Source of the DNA: SZUA-35 sp963781035
Lineage (GTDB): Bacteria; Actinomycetota; Acidimicrobiia; Acidimicrobiales; SZUA-35
Length of the DNA: 64,000 nucleotides
Direction: 5' to 3'
Assembly (NCBI GenBank): GCA_963781035.1
Contig: CAWAEN010000009.1
Span: 496,001-560,000, forward strand
The notes below the pieces were generated by a model. The model searched no databases. It worked only from the letters and a program-made list of their open reading frames with translations, and was not told the DNA's origin. The position numbers were made by a program, and so were the translations under genes. Shown one piece after another: positions 1-8,879 of the stretch (position 1 is its first letter; every line of letters starts with the position of its first letter).

Positions 1-1
1 C

Positions 2-325
2 AAGGAGCAGGCGGACAAGGTCTTCGAGGTCACGGGCAAGAGCCCGCTGCTCGACATGGCACTCAAGCTCGAGGAGATCGCCCTCAACGACGACTACTTC
101 AAGAGCCGGAACCTGTACCCGAACGTCGACTTCTACACCGGCCTGATCTACCAGTCGATGGGCTTCCCCCTCGACATGTTCACCGTGCTGTTCACCATCG
201 GTCGCATGCCGGGTTGGCTCGCACACTGGCAGGAGATGCTGGAGCAGGATCAGCGCATCAGCCGGCCCCGCCAGCTGTACACCGGGCCGGACGTGCGCGA
301 CTACGTGGCACTGGGCGATCGCTGA
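2..325 (+). CDS. gltA: Citrate synthase, C-terminal part
   Basis: Only the last 107 codons lie in the window; the gene enters from the left edge. The stretch PNVDFYTG carries the catalytic aspartate of citrate synthases, and RISRPRQLYTGP is the conserved C-terminal arginine segment that contacts the substrate. The enzyme condenses acetyl-CoA with oxaloacetate at the entry of the TCA cycle. The stop is about 60 bases before a strong hairpin. The family is firm; the tail cannot tell a main citrate synthase from a 2-methylcitrate synthase paralogue. Confidence 0.9.
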   Translation, partial: KEQADKVFEVTGKSPLLDMALKLEEIALNDDYFKSRNLYPNVDFYTGLIYQSMGFPLDMFTVLFTIGRMPGWLAHWQEMLEQDQRISRPRQLYTGPDVRDYVALGDR

Positions 326-382
326 CGACTATCGGGCTTCGAACCCGTTCAGTGACCGAACCGACCAACCGATCCATGTGAG

Positions 383-411
383 ACTGGGGTGATGCATCGC
401 ATCACCCCAGT
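383..411 (+). terminator. Perfect 13-bp hairpin, likely citrate synthase terminator
   Basis: ACTGGGGTGATGC and GCATCACCCCAGT form perfect inverted arms around the loop ATC, followed by a T-rich run TCTGTTTCTCC. This fits an intrinsic terminator for the citrate synthase gene. The hairpin also contains the ATG (392-394) of the next gene, so it may influence translation of that lipoprotein. Confidence 0.7.
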
Positions 412-1101
412 TCTGTTTCTCCTGCTCCCTCTCGCCGCCTGTGGTGGTTCTGACGAGGCCGCAACCACCACCGGCCCCGAGACCACTCTGGAGACCTCCA
501 CGACCGAGAGCAGCGACACCGCCGAGACAACCCGGGCCGCCGACACCGCCGAGACGACCGAGACGACCGAGGCCGGCGACACCGACGGCGAGCCGAGACG
601 ACCGAGGTGAGCGAGGAGTCAGACGTCGGCACGACATGTGCCGCCTACCTCGCCTCGATCACACCCTCGACCTATGACCAGGGCCTCGCCGAACTCGCCG
701 CCATTCTCGGGCCGGACGCACCGTCTGGGATCCAGGCAGCGTTCGCCACACTCCAGAACCCGGACAACGACGTCGAGGCGTTCTTCGCGGCACAGAACTC
801 GATCGACGGCTACGTGTTGCCCATCTGCGAGGGCCGGTTCCGCAGCACGATCGTCCCGGAAGCAGACAACGCCACGGCCGCCGACGCGTTTGTCGGTGCC
901 CTCCGCGACGGTGACCGCGGGCGGGCCGAGCGGCTGGCCCCGACGAACGTGATCGTCCAGTTCGACTGGACCGGTTATCCGGAGGCGACGGCTGACTTCG
1001 ACGCCGACAATTCGACGCTCTCGTTGGTTCTGGAACCAACGGTCACCGTGTTCTGCCAACTCGACGGTGGCGCCGTCGAGTTCTGTGCCTTCGGTGAGTG
1101 A
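392..1101 (+). CDS. Secreted lipoprotein of unknown function (one frameshift)
   Basis: The N-terminus MHRITPVLFLLLPLAAC is a lipoprotein signal peptide with lipobox LAAC, followed by GGSDEAATTT and a low-complexity Thr/Glu linker (ETTE repeats). The frame breaks near 590: the linker continues as ETTEVSEESD in the frame that runs to 1101. Removing one base joins them into one protein of about 235 residues. The mature part has four cysteines (TCAAYL, PICEGR, VFCQL, EFCAF) that may form disulfides. I recognise no family. The start ATG lies inside the upstream hairpin. A GTG at 389 is a possible alternative start. Confidence 0.6.
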
Positions 1102-1126
1102 CCTGCACGCCGGATGCCGTTGACGA

Positions 1127-3774
1127 TCAGCCGGCGAGGTGGCGGACGCCTGCCAGCGGATCTCGTGGCCAGCGCCGCAAAACGACGGACGCCTCCACCG
1201 GGATGGTGTCGGTGTTGCCGGCGAGCACGGGATTGAAGCGGATGCTGGCGATGTCGGGTGAAGCATCAGCCGCCGTGGCCAGTCTGGCCAGCAGATCCCG
1301 CAACGAGAACCTCGCCGAGCCGGTCGGGAGCAGGTCAGCCAACCACGGTTCGAGAAGCAGGCGATCGAGGTCGCTCTCGCTGGCCGGCAGGAAGACAGAC
1401 GACATGGCCGAAATGGACGTGGCCGATGCGCCGCCGATCCCGATGGCCAGCCGTGACCCGGTGGTGGCGTTCTGCTCGAGCTCGACGGCCAGGTGGACCC
1501 CGGTCGGAGCGGAGGACTGCACGATCGCCGGAAGGAACTCGTCGTCGAAGGTCTCGCTCATCCGCTCGAAGGTCGCCTCGACCTGACGCGCCGATCGTAG
1601 GTCGAGCGCGGTGCCGCCGGCCTCACCGGACCGCCGGTCGTGAACGCCCCCGGCCTTCAACACGACCGGGTACCCGAGCTCGTCTGCGTGACGGACTGCA
1701 TCGGCCGCGCTTCCGGCGGTACGGAACGGCGCCACCGGTAGATCGAGGTTTGCCAACAGTTCGGCCGTGCCACTCGAGGTCATCGTGAGCGTCAGCTCGT
1801 CCTTGTCACCGAGCGCTTCCCCGATCCAACGGTCGACGTGCTGACGGAAATCGGGATCAGCCTCGATCGGTGCACCGCGGTTCTGCCGCCTCCAGGCCGC
1901 ATAGGTGGCCATACGACCGAGTACACCCGCCGCCTGCTCCGGGTAGGTGAACGACGGCACGCCGTCGACGCCGAAGAGTGATGGATCGACCAGCCCGGTC
2001 GCCGCCATCGGTTTGTCGATCCCCCGATTCACCCGGCGCAACAACGCCGCCAGCTTCTCGATCGTGAGCGTCAGCGTCGGCACGATCGCGATGAGGGTCA
2101 TGTCGACGTCCTCGCTCACCGCAGCCGCGACCACGACCTGCTCGTAGACCTCCGCATCGGCGCCGCTCGGCAGCGAGAGCGTGTCGGCGTCACCGATGAG
2201 AAGCGCGTCGGCCACGACGGAGTCGACGACGCCGGGAGGCACCACCACCTCGAGACCCGCTCGCCGGCAGGCCGCTGAGGCGAGCGAGGCCAGCGAGGCT
2301 GTGTTGGAGATGATCACGACTCGATTGCCGGCCGGGAGCGGCTGGTCGACTGCCATCTCGGCCTGTTCGATGAGCTCACTGACCCGAGGCACCACGACCA
2401 CGCCGCTCTGGCGCAGGAGACCGGTCAGCTCTTCGGCCTCGGGCTGGACAGCGATGATCGGTTTCACGGCCGACACGTCTCTTGCGATCCGGGCGAAGTT
2501 CCGCGGGTTGCCGATCGTCGGTTGGTAGAGGCAGATCGCAGCGGTTCGCTCGTCGGCCGCCCAGAACTGGAGGAGGTCGTTGGTCGAGACATCGGCTCGT
2601 TGGCCGATGGCGACGAACGAGGAGAGACCGACACCCGAGCCGGCCAACTGCTCGAGCAGCGCTCCGCCCGAGCGGCCCGGATTGCGACAGCACCGCGACA
2701 CTGCCGGGCTCGGGCAGGCGCACGGGCAGGAACATGGCGTTCAGATCCACCTCGGGGTCGGTGTTGACGACACCGAACGAGGCCGGCCCGATCAAGCGCA
2801 TGCCGTGCGAGCGGGCGAGTTGGGCAAGCCGAGCCTCACGTTCGGACCCGGCCGCGCCCTCGTCGCTGAAGCCTGCACTGATCACGAGGCAGGCCGGCTA
2901 CACCGGCTGCGGCGCAGTCTTCGACCACACCTTCGACCGCCGCCGCCGGGACAGCGATGACGGCGAGATCGATGGGTTGCTCGATCTCGCTGAGCGATCC
3001 CACGAGGGGCAGACCGGCGATCTCCGTGATGCCCTCTGCCACGGCTGCCGGGTTGATACCGAACGCGCTCCCGGCGAAGGGACGCCCAGCGATCGCCTCG
3101 GCCAGGCGGTGACCGACCGAGTTCTCCTCACGGCTGGCGCCGATCAGCACGACAACTGCCGGCCCGAGCAGGCGGGCCATGGATCGGACCTGAGCCCTCC
3201 GCTCACGCGCCTCGATGACCTCGGCCGCAGCCTTCGTGATCTCGATGCCGAGGGTCACTTCGATCACGCCATCGGCGAATTTCGACGACACATCGAATCC
3301 GGCTTTCCTGAACACCCGCAACATGCCGTAGTTCTCGGCGAGGACCGTGGCGGTGAATCCGTCGAGATCCTTCTGCCGGGCCACCGCAGCGAGGTACTCC
3401 AACATGAGCGTTGCGAGTCCCTTGCCGTGGTGAGCGTCGTCGACGAAGAACGCGACCTCGGGATGCCGGGTCTCCACATCGCCGCTCTCGTAGCGGGCGA
3501 CAGCGACCAGGTCGTTGCCGACGGTGGCAACGAACGCCATGCGCTTGTCGTAATCGACGTTCGTGAAGTAGTCGAGCTCGGTGTCGGAGAGCTCCGGCCG
3601 AAATCGGAAGTACCGGAAGTAGATGCTCTCCTGGCTCTGCCGTTCGTGGAACGCAGCGAGCAGTTCGCGGTCATCCGGCCGGATGGGGCGGATGTTCGCC
3701 ACCGAGCCGTCGCTGAGGACGGCGGCGGTCTCCCATTCGAACGGGTAGGCATCCGGGTGGGAAGGTTCCGACAC
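1127..3774 (-). CDS. GNAT acetyltransferase / NDP-forming acyl-CoA ligase (Pat-type), two frameshifts
   Basis: Three overlapping reading pieces form one protein of about 880 residues. The first 170 residues are a GNAT domain (core HHGKGLATLML). Next come a CoA-binding Rossmann domain (VVVLIGASREENSVG), a succinyl-CoA-ligase-like domain (SVAVLSQSGPLG, SSFVAIGQRADVS) and an ATP-grasp domain (YPVVLKAGGVHDRRSGEAGG). This GNAT-first layout is that of actinobacterial protein lysine acyltransferases such as Streptomyces PatA, which modify acyl-CoA synthetases. The ligase half may be catalytic or only a sensor. Frame changes lie near 2890 (after CAAAGVAGL) and near 2695 (after SQSGPLGR); each is repaired by one base. 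Confidence 0.82.
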
Positions 3775-3864
3775 CCGAGTGATCGTAGTCGTACGAGGCA
3801 GGTTCGACGGAGTGGAACCGAATCCCGTAATAGTTGATCGGCTTTGTCAGCTATCATCGCCGTG

Positions 3865-4365
3865 ATGCACAACGTCTTCCGTTTCCCCGATCCGGTCAAT
3901 GAGATCGCGGCCCGTTTCGTGGCCGGGTTCGTCGTCGCTCTGACCACGGTGTTCTTGGTCACCGGCAGCATGCCGATCCTGGCCTTCATCGCCTACGGCT
4001 TTGTTGCCAGGGTGGCGACGGGACCGACGCTCAGCCCGATCGGGCAACTGGTGACCCGAGTGATCGTGCCACGCCTACCACTGGCCGAACGACCGACCGC
4101 GGGACCACCCAAACGATTCGCCCAAGGCATCGGTGCGGTTCTGTCAGTGTCAGCGCTCGTCCTCCACCTCGGCGGCGTCCCCGCCGTCGCATACGCGCTG
4201 GTGGCGATGATCACGGTCGCCGCATCACTCGAGAGCTTCGTGGGATTCTGCCTCGGCTGCACCATCTTCTCCCGGCTGATGCGCATCGGGCTGATTCCCG
4301 AGACCGTCTGCGCAGCGTGTGCCGACCTGTCGCTGCGACCGGGTTTCGCCGAACAGGCCGCATGA
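3865..4365 (+). CDS. DUF4395 membrane protein
   Basis: The protein of 166 residues begins MHNVFRFPDPVNE and has hydrophobic segments around residues 17-45 and 95-130. It ends with two cysteine pairs, GFCLGC and CAAC. This pattern is that of the DUF4395 family, common in actinobacteria and often near thiol-redox proteins, but its function is unknown. The ATG at 3865 matches the family N-terminus better than an upstream TTG at 3844. It is divergent from the acetyltransferase gene and ends 5 bases before a terminator hairpin. Confidence 0.8.
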   Translation: MHNVFRFPDPVNEIAARFVAGFVVALTTVFLVTGSMPILAFIAYGFVARVATGPTLSPIGQLVTRVIVPRLPLAERPTAGPPKRFAQGIGAVLSVSALVLHLGGVPAVAYALVAMITVAASLESFVGFCLGCTIFSRLMRIGLIPETVCAACADLSLRPGFAEQAA

Positions 4366-4370
4366 CGCAG

Positions 4371-4394
4371 AAACCCCACCCGAAGGTGGGGTTT
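4371..4394. terminator. Bidirectional terminator hairpin
   Basis: AAACCCCACC and GGTGGGGTTT form a perfect 10-bp stem around a CGAA loop, between the DUF4395 gene and the convergent tRNA-Val gene. A-tracts on one side and T-tracts on the other allow use in both directions. Confidence 0.8.
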
Positions 4395-4403
4395 CGTCCT
4401 GAG

Positions 4404-4477
4404 TGGGCCGTACTGGACTCGAACCAGTGACCCCTACCGTGTCGAGGTAGTGCTCTAGCCAACTGAGCTAACGGCCC
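4404..4477 (-). tRNA. tRNA-Val (GAC), CCA not encoded
   Basis: On the minus strand the sequence folds as a full cloverleaf: acceptor GGGCCGT/ACGGCCC, D arm GCTC...GAGC, anticodon stem CTACC/GGTAG, T arm ACTGG/CCAGT with loop TTCGAGT, and A as discriminator. The loop is TCGACAC, giving anticodon GAC (valine). Position 33, normally U, is C here. The CCA end is absent from the DNA. Confidence 0.85.
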
Positions 4478-4586
4478 AGGATGCGACCGGGACGAACCCG
4501 GAAGCGATGAGAGTAGCGGGAGCGAGCACCCGATACCTCCTTCTTTCGGCTCCGGCATCGGTTTGCGACGATGAACCATCTCGAAG

Positions 4587-4663
4587 TGGAGCGCAGAGCG
4601 GGATTTGAACCCGCGAATCACGGCTTTGCAGGCCGCTCCCTTAGACCACTCGGGCATCTGCGC
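4587..4663 (-). tRNA. tRNA-Cys (GCA), CCA encoded
   Basis: On the minus strand acceptor GCGCAGA pairs with TCTGCGC and is followed by U73 and an encoded CCA. The anticodon loop CTGCAAA gives GCA (cysteine), and U73 is the known identity base for cysteinyl-tRNA synthetase. The D arm has the form CCCGAGTGGTCTAAGGG and the T arm CGGGTTCAAATCCCG. Confidence 0.9.
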
Positions 4664-4753
4664 AGTGCAGGCGATGGTAGCCCGGCTCGCCGACTCTCCC
4701 GCAGTCCTGTCCCGGGGCCCTCCGTCACCGACACCCGGCATACCGTAGGGGCG

Positions 4754-5575
4754 ATGACCGGGGCGGAGGACAGCACGGAGAACGCAAGCGGACAGGGCGG
4801 AGTCGGTCTCGTCCTGGGAGCCGGCGGCGGTGCCGGCGGACAGTGGATTCGAGGAGTCCTCGATGGCTTGTCCGCCACGACGGGCTTCCGGCCGGAACAC
4901 GCGTCGACGCTCATCGGCACGTCGATCGGGGCGATCCGGGCGGCCGGCATCGGGCCCTTCGAGGCTCCGGCGGCGTCGACGGTGCGGTCACTCCTGGCCA
5001 CCGCCACTCCCCCGCGCCGCCAGGGACCCATCGGTGGTTTCCTCGCGGCAGCTCGAGCTCTCGGCGGCCAGGGCGTGGCCGCACTCAGTCGCCCCGGTGA
5101 CCCAGATCCGCTCACATGGGTCGAGACGATTCACCCCGAGACCCGAGCACAGGTGTGCTCGGTGAGACGGCTGCCGCCTCGCCGAAGAGTCAGCTCGATC
5201 GCGGACGCCTCGGATCCCGAGCGTGAGATCGCAGCATCGGCCGCAATCCCGTTCGGAGCTCAGGCAGTCGAGATCGACGGCGCCCTGCACGTCGACGGCG
5301 CCGTCTGGTCGGTCACCAACGCCGATCTCGCCGACCCTGCCCTGCTCGACGTGTTGATCGTGATCGCACCGCTGGTCACCACCGACGGGGGCACGATCGT
5401 GTCCGCTCTCGGTCGTCACCAGCTCGCAGCCGAGCTCCAGCCGTGGACTCGAGCGGGGAAGCCGGTCCTCGTGTTCGCTCCATCGAGCACACAGTACGCA
5501 CGGCGACAGGAACGCCAGCATCACCGAGTCGACGGCGAGGCGCTGGCCAGACAGCTGACCACAACCGTGTCCTAG
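4754..5575 (+). CDS. Patatin-like phospholipase family protein
   Basis: The 273-residue protein has the patatin signature: oxyanion-hole loop LGAGGGAGG near residue 22, nucleophile elbow GTSIGA near residue 57, and a DGAVW motif near residue 182 holding the dyad aspartate. This suggests a Ser/Asp lipid acyl hydrolase. There is no signal peptide or membrane segment, so it is probably cytoplasmic or peripheral. The start is the ATG after GGGGCG. Its stop overlaps that of the convergent peroxiredoxin gene. The substrate is unknown. Confidence 0.82.
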   Translation: MTGAEDSTENASGQGGVGLVLGAGGGAGGQWIRGVLDGLSATTGFRPEHASTLIGTSIGAIRAAGIGPFEAPAASTVRSLLATATPPRRQGPIGGFLAAARALGGQGVAALSRPGDPDPLTWVETIHPETRAQVCSVRRLPPRRRVSSIADASDPEREIAASAAIPFGAQAVEIDGALHVDGAVWSVTNADLADPALLDVLIVIAPLVTTDGGTIVSALGRHQLAAELQPWTRAGKPVLVFAPSSTQYARRQERQHHRVDGEALARQLTTTVS

Positions 5576-6033
5576 CTGTTCTCGGACTCCATCGATGCCA
5601 GCATGGCGAGGGCATCGTCGGCGTGTTTGTTCATGTTGGTCTCGCTCGCGATCGACCCGATCAGTCGCTTGTCCGTGCCGATGACGAACGTGGCTCGCTT
5701 CGGCGGCATCGGCCCGAACCGCTTGACTCCGAGAATCGCAGCGACCGTCTTGTCCGGATCGGACAGGACCGGAAAGCCGAGCTTGTTCTGCACATCGAAC
5801 ATCTTGTGCCGATCCACCGGATCGGCGCTCACACCAACGATCGTTGCTCCGTGCTCTGCGAACTCGGAGCGGAGATCCCGGAAGTGCGTCGACTCGACCG
5901 TGCAGCCCGGCGTCATCGCCTTGACGAAGTAGTAGAGGACGGTCGGGCCATCGACAACCAGATCCGACAACGTCACGGAATGGCCGTCTTGATCCTGCAG
6001 CTCGAACTCGTCGATGAGATCCTCACGCTTCAT
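5572..6033 (-). CDS. bcp: Peroxiredoxin, PrxQ/BCP type, single cysteine
   Basis: The 153-residue protein has the thioredoxin-fold peroxiredoxin layout: FELQDQDGHSVTLSDL, then TPGCT with the peroxidatic cysteine near residue 43, then VGVSADPVDRHKMF. It would reduce hydroperoxides in the cytoplasm. Classical PrxQ has a resolving cysteine five residues after the first; here that position is threonine (GCTVESTHF) and no other cysteine exists, so it should act as a 1-Cys enzyme with an external thiol partner. Confidence 0.88.
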   Translation of the reverse strand: MKREDLIDEFELQDQDGHSVTLSDLVVDGPTVLYYFVKAMTPGCTVESTHFRDLRSEFAEHGATIVGVSADPVDRHKMFDVQNKLGFPVLSDPDKTVAAILGVKRFGPMPPKRATFVIGTDKRLIGSIASETNMNKHADDALAMLASMESENS

Positions 6034-6103
6034 ATGCCGATGGTGTAGCAGATCGGTTGCGGCGGACGTCAGCCGAGGGACGCTTGTCACTTCTCGGCTG
6101 AGC

Positions 6104-6535
6104 TCACTCTTCTGTCGAGAACACCACGTCGTCGACACACCAGCCGTCACCGTCTGGACGAGCACGCACCAGCAACTGATGCTTGCCGGACGCCACCCGC
6201 GCGATCGCCGACTCGAGAAGGAAGGAATCGAACGAAGCGCGGGTCGAGGTGAGGTCCGGTGTGGATTCGTTCTTCGATTCTGCTTCGGCACGGGCACCAT
6301 CGACCGCGGCGTGAAAGGCGCGGATCTCTTCCGCCACGGCCGCAGGGTCGTCGCAGACCGGCACTCCGATGTCATCGGTCGACCCGATCCGCTCTGCAAG
6401 AGCAGGGTCGACTGCGGCGTCGAGCACCTCGGCAGCATCATCGAGGCGACCACGAAGCCAGACGCCTGACGCGAGCGTCCCTGCGAGCAGCACGACGAGC
6501 ACCGCCGCCACTGTCATCCATGGTCGCTGCTTCAT
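6104..6535 (-). CDS. Membrane-anchored or secreted protein of unknown function
   Basis: The 143-residue protein starts MKQRPWMTVAAVLVVLLAG, a single N-terminal membrane segment or signal anchor. The rest is soluble and acidic, with two cysteines (VPVCDD and GWCVDD) and a closing pattern VRARPDGDGWCVDDVVF. I do not recognise a family. Its start overlaps the stop of the upstream Nudix gene by 4 bases, so it is the last gene of a three-gene operon with the aminotransferase and the Nudix hydrolase. Confidence 0.65.
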   Translation of the reverse strand: MKQRPWMTVAAVLVVLLAGTLASGVWLRGRLDDAAEVLDAAVDPALAERIGSTDDIGVPVCDDPAAVAEEIRAFHAAVDGARAEAESKNESTPDLTSTRASFDSFLLESAIARVASGKHQLLVRARPDGDGWCVDDVVFSTEE

Positions 6536-6987
6536 GTTGCTCCAAGGCTACGGATCGTCGACACGGGCAACGAGCGGCCCGCATCGAGGTCGGCGAGCAC
6601 GAGATCGACGAGCTCGCCGCTTCGAAACTGTCCATCGGCGGACATCCGGGCGATTTCAGCACGATCGATGAACCTGACCTCGGGATGCTCGTCCGACGGC
6701 TTCGCCACACCCCCGACCGCAACAGCGCGGAACACCACGTTCAGGCCGTAGGAGTCCTCTGAAGTGGCAAGCGAGTGGTAGACGCCGAGCAGGTCCACCG
6801 GTTCGGCCACGATGCCTGTCTCCTCGCGGACTTCACGCACCATGGCATCGACGATCGACTCGGCTGGTTCGACCCTGCCCGCAGGAAACGACCACTTGCC
6901 GGCTTTCGACCCGGTCGACTCGAGGACGAGCAGGACTGCTCCTGCATCGTCGACGATCAGCCCTCCAGCTCCGAGAAAGGGGCTCAC
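6532..6987 (-). CDS. Nudix hydrolase
   Basis: The 151-residue protein contains a complete Nudix box, GRVEPAESIVDAM followed by VREVREETGI, with the REVREETG metal-binding helix intact. It should hydrolyse a nucleoside diphosphate linked to another group; the exact substrate cannot be read from sequence. The GTG start overlaps the stop of the upstream aminotransferase gene by 4 bases, so the two are translationally coupled. Confidence 0.9.
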   Translation of the reverse strand: MSPFLGAGGLIVDDAGAVLLVLESTGSKAGKWSFPAGRVEPAESIVDAMVREVREETGIVAEPVDLLGVYHSLATSEDSYGLNVVFRAVAVGGVAKPSDEHPEVRFIDRAEIARMSADGQFRSGELVDLVLADLDAGRSLPVSTIRSLGAT

Positions 6988-8744
6988 ACCGCGGATGCCG
7001 GTCGTTGCCCTACCTCGTCTGGATACGGGAACCAGCGAAGGTGCTCGAAGTCGGATGAGGTTGCGGGAAGACCAAGCGGACTGGGCGGTGATGCTGCGGC
7101 GCGATCAAGCACCTCGACGGCATCAGCCAGGTGTTGAGACAGATCGGATGGTTCGACCTCCAGCCGGGTCGGGGTCGCCACCATCTCTCCGCTCGAGTAG
7201 TCGATGTCGTCGAGCGACATCGGTGGTGTCCGGCGTCCGTCCCGATGGACCCAGAGGCCCGAAGCGGGATCGAACCGGTAGTACGGGAGAAGGACAGCCC
7301 CCCGGCTGGCGACGAGATCGACCGCGGCGAGAATGTACTCGACGACGACATCCTCGACGAAGTAGTTGAAGTTGACCCGAACCCATCCCGGCTTGATGCC
7401 TTCGCAGCCGTTCACGATCTCTCGTTCGAACTCGTGGGAGCGATCGAGGTCGATGCCGAGGAGACGGTGACCGTAGGGACCGGCACACGAGCAACCCCCG
7501 CGGGCCTGGATTCCGAAGAGGTCGTTCAGCACGGCCACCACGAAGTTGTGATGGAGGTAGCGCCGTTCGGTGCGGGGTCTGTCCGGCCCTCCGTCGTCGT
7601 AGCGCACCACGAAGGACACGATCGAGAGCCGCTCGGCATCGTGACTTCCGAGGATGTCGATTCGGTCGTTCGCCTCCCAGTGGGTGATGGCCCGTCGAAC
7701 GAAGTGCTCCTCCTTGGTTCGGATGGTGTCGAGACCTACGGCCTCTTTGAGTTGGAAGACGAGACCGGCGCGGATCGACTCGACGATCGCCGGCGTCCCA
7801 CCTTCTTCGCGATGCTCGACGTCGACCAGATAGTCGTGCTCGGCGGGGTTGACGAAGTTGACCGTGCCTCCGCCGGGGACGACGGGAACACGATTCTGGA
7901 ACAGCTCCCGGCGGGCGACCAAGACTCCAGGGGTCCCCGGGCCGCCGATCATCTTGTGGGGAGAGATGAAGATGGCGTCGAGGTAGCCGTCCGGGTCGTT
8001 CGCCGGCCCCGCCATGGAGATTCCCACGTATGGTGCAGCCGCGGCGAAGTCCCAGAACGCCAACGCCCCGTGACGATGGAGCATGCTCGAAACAGCGACG
8101 GTGTCGGTGACGATGCCGGTGACATTCGATGCTGCGGAGAACGAGCCGATCTTGAGTGGCCGGTCGGCAAATCGTTCGAGCGCGCGCTCGAGGTCGGCGA
8201 GGTCGACGTGGCCGTCGGCATCTTCGGCGATCGTGATCACGTCGGCGATCGACTCACGCCACGGCAACTCGTTGGAGTGGTGTTCGAACGGACCGATGAA
8301 GACAACCGGACGCTTGTCCTCGGGGATCATCGCCGAGAATCGGTAGGTGTCGTCGAGTTGCGATGGAAGCCGGATGCCGATCACTCCGATCATCTTCGCG
8401 ATCGCCCCGGTGGAGCCGCTCCCGGCAAAGAGCACGGCGTGTTCGTCCGTGGCACCGACACAGCGAGCGATGATCCGGCGGGCGTCTTCTCGGAATCGGG
8501 TGGTCTGCAATCCGGTCCCGGATGATTCGGTATGGGTGTTTGCGTACAGCGGGAGGACAGCCCGCCGGAGGTAGTCCTCGATGAACGAGAGGGATCGGCC
8601 GGAGGCGGTGTAGTCGGCGTAGATCACCGGGCGTGGCCCGAACGGGCCGTCGACCGCTTCGTCTCGGCCGATCACCGACGCACGGATGGTCTCGATGAGT
8701 CGATTCGACTTCTCGTCAGCAGTCGACTTTTCTTGAGCAGTCAC
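6984..8744 (-). CDS. Class V aminotransferase / cysteine-desulfurase-like PLP enzyme
   Basis: This long PLP enzyme (586 residues from GTG 8744, or 601 from GTG 8789) has the class V fold: YADYTASG near the start, SGSTGAI in the cofactor region, WDFAAAAPYVG, and the PLP lysine in SPHKMIGGPGTPG. A loop ARGGCSCAGPYGHR contains cysteines where desulfurases carry the sulfur-accepting cysteine. The C-terminus is about 150 residues longer than IscS/SufS. It may release sulfur from cysteine or act on a related substrate. It leads an operon with the Nudix hydrolase and the secreted protein. Confidence 0.8.
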   Translation of the reverse strand: MTAQEKSTADEKSNRLIETIRASVIGRDEAVDGPFGPRPVIYADYTASGRSLSFIEDYLRRAVLPLYANTHTESSGTGLQTTRFREDARRIIARCVGATDEHAVLFAGSGSTGAIAKMIGVIGIRLPSQLDDTYRFSAMIPEDKRPVVFIGPFEHHSNELPWRESIADVITIAEDADGHVDLADLERALERFADRPLKIGSFSAASNVTGIVTDTVAVSSMLHRHGALAFWDFAAAAPYVGISMAGPANDPDGYLDAIFISPHKMIGGPGTPGVLVARRELFQNRVPVVPGGGTVNFVNPAEHDYLVDVEHREEGGTPAIVESIRAGLVFQLKEAVGLDTIRTKEEHFVRRAITHWEANDRIDILGSHDAERLSIVSFVVRYDDGGPDRPRTERRYLHHNFVVAVLNDLFGIQARGGCSCAGPYGHRLLGIDLDRSHEFEREIVNGCEGIKPGWVRVNFNYFVEDVVVEYILAAVDLVASRGAVLLPYYRFDPASGLWVHRDGRRTPPMSLDDIDYSSGEMVATPTRLEVEPSDLSQHLADAVEVLDRAAASPPSPLGLPATSSDFEHLRWFPYPDEVGQRPASAV

Positions 8745-8879
8745 CGCGCAAGTCTGCCACGCACGGACGACCTCGATGTGGGCGCCCACTCGGACTTCGC
8801 AAGGGTCGAGGAACCGATCGCCGGGTCGTCGCCTCGGCGGCGGGACGAAGCAGCGGTCCAGATCCGACGACGCAGTCGG

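Noticed and set aside
4754..5575. Long antisense frames over the patatin gene and over most GC-rich genes
   Set aside because: They are frame shadows typical of high-GC DNA with no recognisable domains, while the sense frames carry family motifs.
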